This document shows positions 18,301-26,440 of a stretch of DNA of 64,000 nucleotides, piece after piece. Position 1 is the stretch's first letter, and each line of letters begins with the position of its first letter. The stretch comes from Planctomycetota bacterium (GTDB lineage Bacteria > Planctomycetota > Planctomycetia > Pirellulales > PNKZ01). The DNA is taken from assembly GCA_018242585.1 (NCBI GenBank), contig JAFEBQ010000045.1, positions 33,599-97,598 of the forward strand, read 5' to 3'. Both the position numbers and the translations under genes were made by a program. The notes under the pieces were generated by a model, which was not told the origin of the DNA, did no database searches, and was given only the letters and a program-made list of their open reading frames with translations.

Positions 18301-18526
18301 GCGAGTGCCCACCAAGGCCGAGGCGGAACGGTTGGAAAAGTATTACCACGAGCAACTGGCCGAGTACCGGGCCAAGCCGGCCGCCGCGAGCGCGCTGTTG
18401 GCCGAGGGTGACGCGCCGGTCGAGGCGTCGCTCGCAGTGTCTCAACAGAATCAAGCCCAACTGGCGGCTTGGACCATGACGGCCAGCGTGCTGTTGAACC
18501 TGGACGAGACGATTACTCAGCACTAG
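15305..18526 (+). CDS. Secreted PSCyt1-DUF1549-LamG-DUF1553 protein
   Basis: 1073 residues. Signal peptide 1-29 (VAVMLMAALSVCAANAVAAEG). CFRCH at 62-66 is the PSCyt1 heme site; DUF1549 follows with CARCHDHKYDP as second CxxCH. A LamG/concanavalin-like domain spans about 445-645 (CVAYFDLEKDG, VSLWIKPSGG, WRHLVVAYDGSG, GGVDEFRLFNRTLSADEV). DUF1553 lies at about 720-1010 with the NRLDLARWLVAADNPLTARV block. The LamG module suggests binding of a glycan. A TACAAT at 15236 could be the -10. Gap to the DUF1501 gene is 27 bp, so the pair is an operon. Same type as the gene at 8014 but with a different middle domain. Confidence 0.9.
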   Translation: MNGPAWRNMVAVMLMAALSVCAANAVAAEGTDANAKAAAQPPARGAKVDYNWDVRPILSDKCFRCHGPDAAHREGNLRLDRREDAVSDRPGCRAIVPGKPAESEVFRRITSDDADERMPPHASGSTLSKAEIETLTQWIAQGSEYQPHWAFTRPKLPALPAVRRTDWPRGPIDRLVLAELEERQLAPAPEAERAALLRRVTLDLTGLPPTLAELDAFLADTSADAYERAVDRLLASPRFGERLALDWMDAARYADTNGYYLDTERRIWRWRDWVINAFNQNMPFDRFTVEQLAGDLLPEATLEQQIATGFNRNHMTTNESGVIDEEARLGYVVDRVDTTAAVWLGLTFGCARCHDHKYDPITQEDYYRVLAFFNNVKEKGLIKDPINPAPILSLPTAEEDQQLADLTRQRTDKEKELKALGPTLAADIAAWEPKANGEIASLPATGCVAYFDLEKDGTSPIEPAVAARTLGELKFAPGVVGQGSAFDATQYVEFDGGVRLDRQQPFAVSLWIKPSGGPTGCVVSKMASTADARGFEVIWYKSQPRINLVNRWGQTAIEVVARQTFSAGAWRHLVVAYDGSGRAAGVKVFVDGEAQDLIVRRDSLGAESIATPEPWRIAWKGMGVGFEGGVDEFRLFNRTLSADEVTAIYWREMLDGAIATPRDQRTKQQAERLRQYYVAHYGSEQVRALDRELANLRKAEETLKQNIMSTPVMAELEKPRETNVLMRGQYDHPGKHVTPGVPTALGALADKPGVNRLDLARWLVAADNPLTARVIVNRYWQLVFGDGLVRTPNDFGLQGEAPTHPQLLDWLAVRFIESGWDVKALVRSLVTSATYRQSSRLTPALTARDPENRLLARASRYRLPAELVRDQALSIGGLLVEKVGGPSVKPYQPGGLWEAVSYNGDQSYVVDDGDGLHRRSLYSFWKRQAPPPAMLLFDGPTREVCTLRRARTNTPLQALVLLNDVTYVEAARGLATQILRHAPSDTAEAVRFGFRRATGRVPTKAEAERLEKYYHEQLAEYRAKPAAASALLAEGDAPVEASLAVSQQNQAQLAAWTMTASVLLNLDETITQH

Positions 18527-18553
18527 ACGAACCACCCGCCGCGAGGCGCTACG

Positions 18554-20020
18554 ATGAACCCCATTCACGAGCTGGCAAAGTCCGAAACCCGGCGGCAGTT
18601 CTTTGGCCGTGCGGCCACGGGCATTGGCGCGGCGGCGCTGGCCTCGTTGTTCGATCCCGCGTCGCTCGGCGCCGCGACCAGCGACGCCACCGCCGGCGTG
18701 CCGGGCATTTTGAAGCAGCCCCACGTCGCCCCGCGCGCCAAGCGGGTGATCTATCTGTTCATGCACGGCGGTCCGTCGCAGATGGACTTGTTTGATTACA
18801 AGCCGGGGCTCGCCGCGCGGCATGGCGCGGAATTGCCCGCGTCGGTTCGCGCGGGTCAGCGTCTGACGACAATGAGTTCCAATCAGAAGACATTGCCGGT
18901 CGCGCCGTCGCCGTTCAAGTTCGCGCAACATGGCCAGGCTGGCACGTGGATGAGCGAGTTGCTGCCGAACCTGGGTCGCGTCGCGGACGATCTGTGCGTG
19001 GTTCGCTCGGTCCATACCGAAGCGATCAATCACGACCCGGCGGTCACGTTCCTGCAGACCGGCCACGAACAGCCGGGGCGACCCAGCTTTGGCAGTTGGG
19101 TCACCTATGGCTTGGGGAGCGAGAACCGCGATCTGCCCGCGTTCGTGGTGCTGACCTCGCGGGGGAGCGCGCTGTCGCCGGCCGATCCGCTGTACGCGCG
19201 GTTGTGGGGCTCGGGCTTCTTACCCTCGAACCACCAGGGGGTCTCGTTCCGCAATCAAGGGGATCCGGTGCTGTACCTGTCGAACCCTGACGGAGTCAGC
19301 GAGCGCGACCGGCGGCGGCAGCTCGACACCTTGGCCGAGTTGAATCGTCAGCAGCAGGTCGAAACGCTCGATCCGGAAATCGGCACGCGGATCGCGCAGT
19401 ACGAGATGGCGTTTCGCATGCAGTCGTCCGTGCCCGAGCTGACCGACTTGTCGAACGAGCAGGCCGAGACGTTCGAGTTATATGGCCACGATTCGCGCAC
19501 ACCGGGGACGTTCGCCGCCAATTGCCTGATGGCGCGACGGCTGGCCGAGCGCGGCGTCCGGTTCATTCAGCTTTATCACCGCGGTTGGGACCAGCACTAC
19601 AACTTGCCGTCCAACGTGCGCTTGCAAAGCCAGGATGTCGACCAGGCCTGCGCGGCATTGATCACCGACCTGAAGCGGCGCGGGCTGTTGGACGACACGC
19701 TGATCGTCTGGGGTGGCGAGTTCGGCCGGACGATCTATTCGCAAGGAACGCTGACGGCGACGAACTTTGGCCGCGATCACCACCCGCGCTGCTTCACCAT
19801 GTGGCTGGCCGGCGGTGGCGTGCGCGGCGGCATGAACTATGGCCAGACCGACGACTACAGCTACAACGTCGCCACCGATGGCATGCACGTCCACGATCTG
19901 AACGCCACGATTCTGCACTGCCTGGGGATCGATCACACCCGACTGACGTTCAAGTTCCAGGGGCGCTACTACCGGCTGACCGACGTACACGGAAACGTCG
20001 TGAAGCCGATTCTCGCCTGA
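18554..20020 (+). CDS. DUF1501 family protein, Tat-exported
   Basis: 488 residues; twin-arginine signal [20 protein letters not shown] at 12-31. It is closely related to the product at 11449: it shares [58 protein letters not shown] and [18 protein letters not shown]. The two DUF1501 genes and their cytochrome partners therefore look like a segmental duplication, or two arrivals of the same module. Function unassigned; expected in the periplasm. Confidence 0.88.
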   Translation: MNPIHELAKSETRRQFFGRAATGIGAAALASLFDPASLGAATSDATAGVPGILKQPHVAPRAKRVIYLFMHGGPSQMDLFDYKPGLAARHGAELPASVRAGQRLTTMSSNQKTLPVAPSPFKFAQHGQAGTWMSELLPNLGRVADDLCVVRSVHTEAINHDPAVTFLQTGHEQPGRPSFGSWVTYGLGSENRDLPAFVVLTSRGSALSPADPLYARLWGSGFLPSNHQGVSFRNQGDPVLYLSNPDGVSERDRRRQLDTLAELNRQQQVETLDPEIGTRIAQYEMAFRMQSSVPELTDLSNEQAETFELYGHDSRTPGTFAANCLMARRLAERGVRFIQLYHRGWDQHYNLPSNVRLQSQDVDQACAALITDLKRRGLLDDTLIVWGGEFGRTIYSQGTLTATNFGRDHHPRCFTMWLAGGGVRGGMNYGQTDDYSYNVATDGMHVHDLNATILHCLGIDHTRLTFKFQGRYYRLTDVHGNVVKPILA

Positions 20021-20114
20021 CAAAGGCATGCGAAACCATTGCCCACCCCGCGGCCGTTCGTTACTAAAGGGGTTGGCACTTCTGGTTTATCATCCGCGAG
20101 CACGAGGATCGAGC

Positions 20115-21086
20115 ATGCATCAGCTTAGTCGGCGGCAATGGTTGCGAGGATTCGGGCTCGGTGCGGCGGCGCTCGCATTGGCCAATGGCTCGCGTGCCTT
20201 GGCCGCGAATCTGGCGACGGGCTGCACGTTGAGCATCGGCACCTACAGCATGAAAGGGATGTCGCTGGCCGAGGCGCTGAATGCGATTGCCGACATCGGC
20301 TACGACGGGGCCGAGGTCAACGCCGCGCCTGGCAGCACCGGCGAGCCGGCTCAATTGTCGAAGTCACAGCGTGAAGACATCGTCGCGTTGCTCGCCAAGC
20401 GCAAGCTCCGGCTGACCGCGCTGATGGAGAACATCCCGCCGGCGCTCGACGCCCAGCAAGCACCCGCCGAGGTCGAACGGCTGAAGCGCGTGTTTGAGTT
20501 GGCGCGCGATCTGGGAGGAACCGACATACCGGTGGTCCAAACCGTGCTCGGCGGCGGCAAGTGGGACGAGCGGAAAGATTTGTTCCGCGATCGGCTCGGC
20601 GCGTGGCAAGAGACGGCCCAGTCGGCCGGCGTGGTGCTGGCCATCAAGCCACATCGGTTCGGGGCCATGTCGCGGCCAGCCGATGCGATTTGGCTGATCA
20701 AGCAACTGGGAGACTCGAAGTGGCTACGGATGGTCTACGACTATAGCCACTATGCCTACCGCGACTTGTCGCTCGAAGCGACGATCGCCGAAGCCCTGCC
20801 TTACACGGCGCACATCGCGGTGAAAGACGCCGTGCAGCAAGGCGAGAAGGTGGTCTTCGCGCTGCCGGGAGACGGCGGGAACTTCGACTATGCCGCGCTT
20901 TTGAAGCAATTCTATGCTGGCGGCTATCGCGGCGACGTGTGCGTCGAGGTGAGCGCCATGCTCTCGGGCAAGAAGGATTACGACCCGATGCAGGCCGCCC
21001 GGACGTCGTACCAGAACATGGCCGAGGCTTTCACCAAAGCCGGAGTGCCCCGCGGCTCGCGAGTTTCGTCTGGCGATCCAGGTTAG
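20115..21086 (+). CDS. Tat-exported sugar isomerase/epimerase-like TIM-barrel protein
   Basis: 323 residues from ATG 20115 with GAGG upstream; the longer frame precedes the twin-arginine signal (LSRRQWLRGFGLGAAALAL) and is not expected. The mature part is a xylose-isomerase-like TIM barrel: LSIGTYSMKGMSLAEAL, DIGYDGAEVN, VYDYSHYAYR, HIAVKD and GNFDYAALLKQFY are standard blocks. Metal-binding Glu/Asp/His positions can be seen but not verified. Such exported isomerase-like proteins are abundant in planctomycetes and probably act on sugar derivatives in the periplasm. Confidence 0.82.
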   Translation: MHQLSRRQWLRGFGLGAAALALANGSRALAANLATGCTLSIGTYSMKGMSLAEALNAIADIGYDGAEVNAAPGSTGEPAQLSKSQREDIVALLAKRKLRLTALMENIPPALDAQQAPAEVERLKRVFELARDLGGTDIPVVQTVLGGGKWDERKDLFRDRLGAWQETAQSAGVVLAIKPHRFGAMSRPADAIWLIKQLGDSKWLRMVYDYSHYAYRDLSLEATIAEALPYTAHIAVKDAVQQGEKVVFALPGDGGNFDYAALLKQFYAGGYRGDVCVEVSAMLSGKKDYDPMQAARTSYQNMAEAFTKAGVPRGSRVSSGDPG

Positions 21087-21137
21087 AGCAGGTATTCGCG
21101 CCGCAAGAAACGCCGCCGATCGGCGGCCCAGGCCCGA

Positions 21138-21827
21138 TTACAGAATATCCCGAGGCTCGGCGTTCATCGCTCGCAACGCTTCACAGTATTTCACGCCGCA
21201 GGTTTTGCCCCGGTACAGGGCGATCGCTTCCTTGGTCTGCTGCGCGCCGTCGGGCTTGTCCGGATCGTACGTCTGGCCGCGGACCAGCGCCATGAACCGT
21301 CCCAGCCACTCGATCGACTGGGGCCAGACGTCGGTGGTGTCGACGAACACGTCCGGCTCAAAGCCGATCGTGTGCCGCGGGCCGTTGTCATAGAGATAAA
21401 TCTTGCGGGGCGGCTTGTACGCCGGCGCGTCGACCAGCGACGACGCGTAGCGCAGAGCAATACCGCTGAGTTCCGACGCGACGACATGATCGTCGTGATG
21501 GTCGGCCCGCCACAACATCAGCGCCAGGTCGGGCTTAATGTCGACGACGGCCTCGGCCACTTTGCGCTTGGTTTCGTCGTTCACGTCAAAGCGGTGCGAT
21601 GCGAAGTTCAGATAGCGCATCTCGACGCCATAGAGCCGGCTGATCTCGGTGGTGCCGGTGAGCAGCTCGGTATGCCGCTTGCCGATCGGCGCCCAGTTGG
21701 TGTAATCGCCGATCAGCGACAGTATCACCACACGGTAATGCCGCGCGACGGCCTGCAACATAATCCCCGGCACGCCGAACACGCAGTCGTCATAGTGAGC
21801 GCCAATGGCCAACAACGTCTTGGGCAT
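21138..21827 (-). CDS. PIG-L family deacetylase
   Basis: 229 residues. The motif AIGAHYDDCVFG at 7-18 is the AHxDD zinc-binding site of the PIG-L/LmbE family, and HHDDHV at about 109-114 supplies the third ligand region. Members remove N-acetyl groups from GlcNAc-containing or related amino-sugar substrates using zinc. No signal peptide, so cytoplasmic. The gene faces the isomerase-like gene; between them is a short palindrome GCCGCCGATCGGCGGC. Specific substrate is unknown. Confidence 0.85.
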   Translation of the reverse strand: MPKTLLAIGAHYDDCVFGVPGIMLQAVARHYRVVILSLIGDYTNWAPIGKRHTELLTGTTEISRLYGVEMRYLNFASHRFDVNDETKRKVAEAVVDIKPDLALMLWRADHHDDHVVASELSGIALRYASSLVDAPAYKPPRKIYLYDNGPRHTIGFEPDVFVDTTDVWPQSIEWLGRFMALVRGQTYDPDKPDGAQQTKEAIALYRGKTCGVKYCEALRAMNAEPRDIL

Positions 21828-21937
21828 GCTTGCGATTCTCCGTCAGTGTCTTGGGGTCATGAAGCCAGCCGTAGGGTACAGAATTGCTGAGGGGACTCGA
21901 CCTCATTTGAACGTCGCTCATGAACTAATTACGAAGA

Positions 21938-22252
21938 TTACGCACGGTATGACTGCAAATGGGCGCACTCGAGCTTTCCACGCACCGAAGTCCAATACTC
22001 GACACGGGCGTCGTCGTCGATCTCGACCTTGCCTCCATAAAGCTTGTCGGAACCGTCACGTTTGGGCCCGGACACCCAGAATTGCTCCTGTGTCTCGACG
22101 TCAATGCAGTTGTATTTATAGCCGGCGCACCGAAGCAATGTACGTCCAGCGTAGTGATACGAACGGCGAGACTTGGAGAACTCCACCCACCCAATGCGGC
22201 CGGGACCATCAAGGCCCCCGCTCTTGTCTTCAATGTACATGACGCGCTTCAT
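21938..22252 (-). CDS. Conserved hypothetical protein, small beta-rich
   Basis: 104 residues. Recognisable blocks are YIEDKSGGLDGPGRIGWVEFSK, followed by YHYAGRTLLR, then NCIDVETQEQFWVSGPKRDG. This resembles a family of about 100-residue bacterial proteins often mislabelled in databases as 1-deoxy-D-xylulose-5-phosphate synthase. It has none of that enzyme's TPP-binding motifs and is far too short. GC content is lower than the neighbours. No signal peptide or membrane segment. Function unknown. Confidence 0.65.
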   Translation of the reverse strand: MKRVMYIEDKSGGLDGPGRIGWVEFSKSRRSYHYAGRTLLRCAGYKYNCIDVETQEQFWVSGPKRDGSDKLYGGKVEIDDDARVEYWTSVRGKLECAHLQSYRA

Positions 22253-22472
22253 AGCGAGCGCACTCCAATTATTCGATAAATATCTGCAGGTCAGGGATCA
22301 CGCACTATTGTCGCACGCTGCATCCCTGACCGCCAAGTCTGCGTTGGGCACTTCCCGTAGGATGCACTACGTGCATCTTATTTTCAGCTTGAACGCGGGA
22401 AGCGATTCACGCGCGAGACGGCGCCAACCGTGTTGGCCATCCGCAAATGTCAATCTCGCGCGGCGTGATGTT

Positions 22473-22610
22473 AACCCCTCTCCTCCCGGAAGAGGGTGGC
22501 GGCGGTAGCCGCCGGGTGAGGGTCCACGTAGCCCCGGGCGACGCGTTTCAGTTGAGCGACGTTGACCCTCATCCGGCCTTCGGCCACCTTCTCCCGGGGG
22601 GAGAAGGGTT
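22473..22610. repeat. Composite inverted repeat (CCCTCTCC / GGAGAAGGG type)
   Basis: Begins ACCCCTCTCCTCCCGG and ends CTCCCGGGGGGAGAAGGG. Inner elements GGCGGCGGTAGCCGCC and CGGCCTTCGGCC are hairpins, and GGGTGAGGGTC pairs with GACCCTCATCC. The same vocabulary is widespread in intergenic repeats of many bacteria. With the next repeat it explains most of the 503-bp gap 22253-22755. Confidence 0.78.
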
Positions 22611-22648
22611 GCGCGCGCTCGGGGATGATGGAGGCTGGCAGCGTGGGG

Positions 22649-22755
22649 AAGTGATGAATGATGAGTGCTGAGTGATGAATGCCGGCAAGTGCCGATATGT
22701 GGTATGCGCACGAATGCCCCCCACTCATCATTCATCACTCCGCACTCATCACTTC
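22649..22755. repeat. Inverted repeat of GATGAATGATGAGTG units
   Basis: The left arm GTGATGAATGATGAGTG with a following GCTGAGTGATGAAT pairs with the right arm CACTCATCATTCATCAC and CGCACTCATCAC. About 45 bp of unrelated sequence separates the arms. Same vocabulary as the centre of the repeat at 2432-2666. It ends one base before the stop codon of the PLP enzyme gene and could act as a transcript-end hairpin for it. Confidence 0.8.
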
Positions 22756-23829
22756 TTACGTGCCGCTTAGCCAGGCGTCGAGTTCCCAGACTGGCTCGAG
22801 CGGCGGGACCATGCGGTCGATGGCGGCCAGGTCTTTGAACCCGATGCCGGTGACCACGCACACCACTGGCCCCGCGCGGAGCTTTCCTTCGGCCTGCGCG
22901 CGCAGCGCCCCGGCCAACGGCGTCGCGGCCGCCGGCTCGCAGAAGATGCCTTCCTCGCGCGCCAGCCGAGCCTGCACCTCCCACACCTCTTCATCTTGCA
23001 CCAGGTGCCCCGTGCCGTCTGACGCGGCGCAGGCCGTCAGGGCTTCCTGGCCGTCGATCACCGAGGGAACCTGCAAGCCGCTGATCCGCGTTTCGCAGCG
23101 AACCGCTTCGGCCTGGGCCGCGCCGCGGGCCAGCGGACCCGCGATCGTCGCGTTGCCGACGGGTTGCACGCACTCGATGGCCGGCGTGCGCTGCACTCGA
23201 CCTGCGGCTTTTAACTCGGCATATCCCAGCGCCGTGGCCAAGGCCAAGCCACCGCCACCAGCGCAACAGAACACGTGCGACGCGCCGCCCGGCAGTTGCT
23301 CGGCCAATTCGTACGCAATCGTCTTCACGCCGCACATGCCGACCGGACAGAACTTGAACGCGCTGATCAAGAGCATGTTCCCTGGCAGCGCCGCGCGAGA
23401 CTGCAACGCGCCGAGAATCTGCCGATCGACGTCGGCCGTCACGCCAAAGCCGCGAATGCGGTGCAGCCGCGCGCCATAGGCCAGCATCTGGCGACACTTG
23501 TCGGGCGGAGCGTGTTCGACGATGGCAATCTCGACCGGAATCCCCGCCACGGCCGAGTACGCGGCCAACGCCGCGCCGGTGTTGCCGCTCGATGTGGCGA
23601 TGATCCGCCGCTTGCCTTGGGCCAGCGCGTCGGAAACCGCCACGACGCCGAAGCGATCTTTGTACGAGCCCGAGGGGTTCGTCGTTTCGAGCTTGAAATA
23701 CAGTTCCGGGATGCCGGCCTTGGGGCCGATCGAGCGCGACCGCAACAGCGGCGTGCTCCCTTCGCCCAACGTCACGCGGGCCGACAGCGGCACCGTCGGC
23801 AACATCTCGGCCCAGCGCCAAATACTCAT
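22756..23829 (-). CDS. Threonine-synthase-like fold-type II PLP enzyme
   Basis: 357 residues. NPSGSYKDR at 51-59 puts the PLP-binding lysine at 57. SSGNTGAALAAY and GGGGLALATALG are the substrate and phosphate loops of the threonine synthase/dehydratase superfamily. Threonine synthase makes threonine from O-phosphohomoserine, but the setting is catabolic: last gene of an operon with a transporter, RraA-like, RidA-like and M81 peptidase genes. The start ATG overlaps the M81 stop by 4 bp. I infer a lyase or dehydratase acting on a beta- or gamma-substituted amino acid; a biosynthetic threonine synthase remains possible. Confidence 0.8.
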   Translation of the reverse strand: MSIWRWAEMLPTVPLSARVTLGEGSTPLLRSRSIGPKAGIPELYFKLETTNPSGSYKDRFGVVAVSDALAQGKRRIIATSSGNTGAALAAYSAVAGIPVEIAIVEHAPPDKCRQMLAYGARLHRIRGFGVTADVDRQILGALQSRAALPGNMLLISAFKFCPVGMCGVKTIAYELAEQLPGGASHVFCCAGGGGLALATALGYAELKAAGRVQRTPAIECVQPVGNATIAGPLARGAAQAEAVRCETRISGLQVPSVIDGQEALTACAASDGTGHLVQDEEVWEVQARLAREEGIFCEPAAATPLAGALRAQAEGKLRAGPVVCVVTGIGFKDLAAIDRMVPPLEPVWELDAWLSGT

Positions 23830-25337
23830 CGCGATCCTACCTTTGCCTGGGCCCCGTTACCGGCCACCCAGGTCATGTCTGGTTCAAACGGATACATCGG
23901 CCGGCGGTGGTGATACTCCAAGCGCCGCAAGTCGGCGCTCGTCACGCCCGGCGTGTCAACCCGGATCAGGTGGCGACAGACTTCGCGATAGGCCGCCACC
24001 GGGGCGTGTACCCCCTTGGCGACCAGGTAGCGAAAGCTTCCCGGGTCGAGCCCGCAACTGACCAATTGGTTCAGGCTCATCGGCGCGCAACGGCGCGAAG
24101 TGATCATCACCGTCAAACCCGCGTCGGTCGTCACGATGGCCGTTGGTCCCATGTTGAAGTTCACGATGCCCCCGTGGCGAGGGTTCGGCTCGCTGAATTT
24201 CCCCTCGGCAAACCGCCCGACGGTAAACTCGGCGGTCAGAGGCGAACCGTGCAACGCGTCGGTCTTGCCGCCGATCGACAGGGTGACACGCGCGTCGAGC
24301 CCAGCGGCCTGGGCCAATTCATACGCCGCCGGGTCATAAAGACACACAAAACTCGGCCCCATTTGCCGCTGATGCAAGCCGTGAGCCAGCAACGTCCCGT
24401 CGGCCGGCGAACCGCCGCCGACGTTGTCACCCATATCGAGCAGGCAGACTGACCCGTCGAGTTGCACGGCGCGATCGAGCGCCTGGTCCACCGTGATGAA
24501 CTGGCCGTTGAACTCCTCGCGCCGCGACCACCAATGGTTGGCCAGATCGTCGGCCAGCATCCTGGCCTTGGCCCAGTCGTTGTTCGTGACCACGACGATG
24601 GCCGAGCCCATTTGCGCCACGTCAGCATAGGGGAAGCCCAGGGCGACGCTGTTGGTCAGCACGCCGGGCGCGGCCAGCATGGCGTCGGCCCGCCCGTACA
24701 GGCTTTGACACGGCTCGGCCGAGGTGAGCTGCCGCTCGATGTTGACGGCCAGCGGCAGCAAGTTCGCCGCCATCGTCGGTCGCACCTCGCCGCCGAGCGT
24801 GCGGGCCATCAGCTTTGCCGCCTCGACACCGCGAGCCCGCTGATCAAGATGAGGATTCGAGCGATAGCCAATCAGCGCGTCACAGGCCGCGACCAGTTGC
24901 GCCGAAATGTTGGCGTGCAGATCGAACGTGGCGATGATCGGGAAGCGCGTGCCGAACCGCGTGCGCAGCCGCGCCAGCCAGTAACCATCGACGTCGGCCG
25001 CCGTCTCGCTGACCGTGGCGCCGTGCGGGGCGGCAAGCAGCCCGTCGAGCCGTCCGGCACGATCGAGGGCGCGGTCCATCCGGGCCAGCAACTCTTCGAG
25101 CACGCCGCGCTGCATCGTGCCGTACGGCAGCGCGCGGGCCAGGAAGATCGGCACCGCTTCGATGCCCGCCGCGGCCAGTCCCTCGAAGAAGCCTCCCACT
25201 TCGTGGTGCGCGTCGGCCATCCGCCGCTCGATCTCGGCCCCTTCGCAAAGCAGGTCTTGCTCGAAGTGGGCGAGCGTGGTTTGACCGTTGATGAACGTGT
25301 TCGACTCTTGCAGCAAGCCGACAATTCCGACGCGCAT
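23826..25337 (-). CDS. M81 family metallopeptidase (MlrC-like)
   Basis: 503 residues. The N-terminal half (about 1-300) matches the M81/DUF1485 region: VGIVGLLQESNTF, PHGATVSETAADVDGYWL, IATFDLHANIS. The C-terminal MlrC domain begins about 320 with LLDMGDNVGGGSPADGTLL. D and H in FDLHANIS and the acidic/His positions elsewhere are likely zinc ligands. MlrC cleaves the linearised tetrapeptide in microcystin breakdown; relatives in catabolic operons probably hydrolyse other amide or peptide bonds. Cytoplasmic. Coupled by ATGA to the PLP enzyme gene, with 12 bp to the RidA-like gene. Confidence 0.85.
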   Translation of the reverse strand: MRVGIVGLLQESNTFINGQTTLAHFEQDLLCEGAEIERRMADAHHEVGGFFEGLAAAGIEAVPIFLARALPYGTMQRGVLEELLARMDRALDRAGRLDGLLAAPHGATVSETAADVDGYWLARLRTRFGTRFPIIATFDLHANISAQLVAACDALIGYRSNPHLDQRARGVEAAKLMARTLGGEVRPTMAANLLPLAVNIERQLTSAEPCQSLYGRADAMLAAPGVLTNSVALGFPYADVAQMGSAIVVVTNNDWAKARMLADDLANHWWSRREEFNGQFITVDQALDRAVQLDGSVCLLDMGDNVGGGSPADGTLLAHGLHQRQMGPSFVCLYDPAAYELAQAAGLDARVTLSIGGKTDALHGSPLTAEFTVGRFAEGKFSEPNPRHGGIVNFNMGPTAIVTTDAGLTVMITSRRCAPMSLNQLVSCGLDPGSFRYLVAKGVHAPVAAYREVCRHLIRVDTPGVTSADLRRLEYHHRRPMYPFEPDMTWVAGNGAQAKVGSR

Positions 25338-25349
25338 GGGTCGCTTCCT

Positions 25350-25724
25350 TTACTTCCCGGCGAAGGCCATCATTTCGACTTCAAATTTCAACGCCGTGCC
25401 CAGGCACTCGACAATCGTCGTCCGCGCCGGGAAGGGCTCGCTGAAGAACTCACAGTAAATCTGGTTGTACTCGGCCAGGTCAGCCGGGCTGGCGACGTAG
25501 CTGCGCACTTGCACCACGTCGGCAAAGGTCAGTTTCGCCGCCGCCAGGATGCGCCGGGCGTTCTCGAACGAGCGGCGCATCTCGCCGGCGAAGGTGTCGA
25601 CGACGATCTTGCCCGCGTCGTCGACCGAGGCTTGCCCCGAGACGAACACGAAACCTCCGGCGCGGATCGCCGGGCTAAAGGGCAAATGGCTGGCCGGCAC
25701 GCCGGGCCCGCGAATCACTTCCAT
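25350..25724 (-). CDS. RidA family (YjgF/YER057c) imine/enamine deaminase
   Basis: 124 residues from ATG 25724, with AAGGAA upstream; the longer frame adds 13 residues that do not fit. Conserved blocks: FSPAIRAGGFVFVSGQASVD, then SFENARRILAAAKLTFADVV, VRSYVASPADLAEYN, and FPARTTIVECLG with the arginine of the RidA active site near residue 103. RidA hydrolyses reactive enamines and imines released by PLP enzymes to keto acids and ammonia. Its position beside a PLP enzyme is what that chemistry predicts. Confidence 0.88.
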   Translation of the reverse strand: MEVIRGPGVPASHLPFSPAIRAGGFVFVSGQASVDDAGKIVVDTFAGEMRRSFENARRILAAAKLTFADVVQVRSYVASPADLAEYNQIYCEFFSEPFPARTTIVECLGTALKFEVEMMAFAGK

Positions 25725-25749
25725 CGCTAACCGTTCCTTTCTCGGTGAA

Positions 25750-26412
25750 CTACAGAACTCCATACTTGTCGTAAGCGGCCTGAGCCTTCATGCCGCCGCG
25801 AATGGCGTCGCGCGTGACGTTCTCGGCGTGGACCTTCTCCCAGGCCCGGCGAACCACCTCGACCTCGACGCGGCGCGGCACGACCACTACGCCGTCGATA
25901 TCGGCGATGACCAGATCGCCCGCGGCGAACGTCACGCCGTCAATTTCGACGGGGACGTCGACGTCGATCACGCGCTGGCGGTCTTTCGAATCATAAATGC
26001 ACACGCCGCGCGCAAAGACGGCGAAGCCCATCCGCGTCATCTGAGCCACATCACGGACCGCGCCGTCGACGATCGTGCCGAGGCAACCGCTGTTGCGCGC
26101 GGCCGTCGACAGCAACTCGCCCCAAATACCCGAGCGCATCGACCCGGCCGCCGCGGCAATCAGCACGTCGTCGGCCTGACAGCCGTCGACCGCTTTCAGT
26201 TCCAATTCGTACGGCCGCGGATCGGCATGGGCCATGTCGGCCCAGAGGGTCGTTTTGCAGCGGCCGACGAGCACGCCCGGCGTCGTCATGGGGCGCAACT
26301 GGACGCGCGGCGATTGCTGACGCAAGCCGACGGCATCGAGCGCGTCGCAAACGACGGCGCTGGTGAACTTTTCGCGCATCATCGGCAAGGTGATTTCACT
26401 GGTCTTCGACAT
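25750..26412 (-). CDS. RraA family protein (HMG/CHA aldolase-like)
   Basis: 220 residues from ATG 26412 (GAGGAG upstream). The region CQADDVLIAAAAGSMRSGIWGELLSTAARNSGCLGTIVDGAVRD, read in pieces, matches the RraA/HMG aldolase core, with GxxxGELL and the D-x-x-x-R-D motif for divalent metal and substrate. Family members are either inhibitors of RNase E or class II aldolases splitting 4-hydroxy-4-methyl-2-oxoglutarate, or oxaloacetate decarboxylases. In this catabolic operon the aldolase/decarboxylase role is favoured. 25 bp from the RidA-like gene and 28 bp from the MFS gene. Confidence 0.85.
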   Translation of the reverse strand: MSKTSEITLPMMREKFTSAVVCDALDAVGLRQQSPRVQLRPMTTPGVLVGRCKTTLWADMAHADPRPYELELKAVDGCQADDVLIAAAAGSMRSGIWGELLSTAARNSGCLGTIVDGAVRDVAQMTRMGFAVFARGVCIYDSKDRQRVIDVDVPVEIDGVTFAAGDLVIADIDGVVVVPRRVEVEVVRRAWEKVHAENVTRDAIRGGMKAQAAYDKYGVL

Positions 26413-26440
26413 CGACGCTCCTCGCTTCCTCGACGGTGAT

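Noticed and set aside
22473..22755. Possible CRISPR array from recurring GATGAGTG-type units
   Set aside because: The units are not evenly spaced, vary in sequence and pair as inverted arms; there are no equal-length spacers and no cas genes.
23907..25730. Long plus-strand open frames opposite the M81 and RidA-like genes
   Set aside because: They are arginine/alanine-rich antisense shadows typical of high-GC DNA; the minus-strand products match known families throughout.
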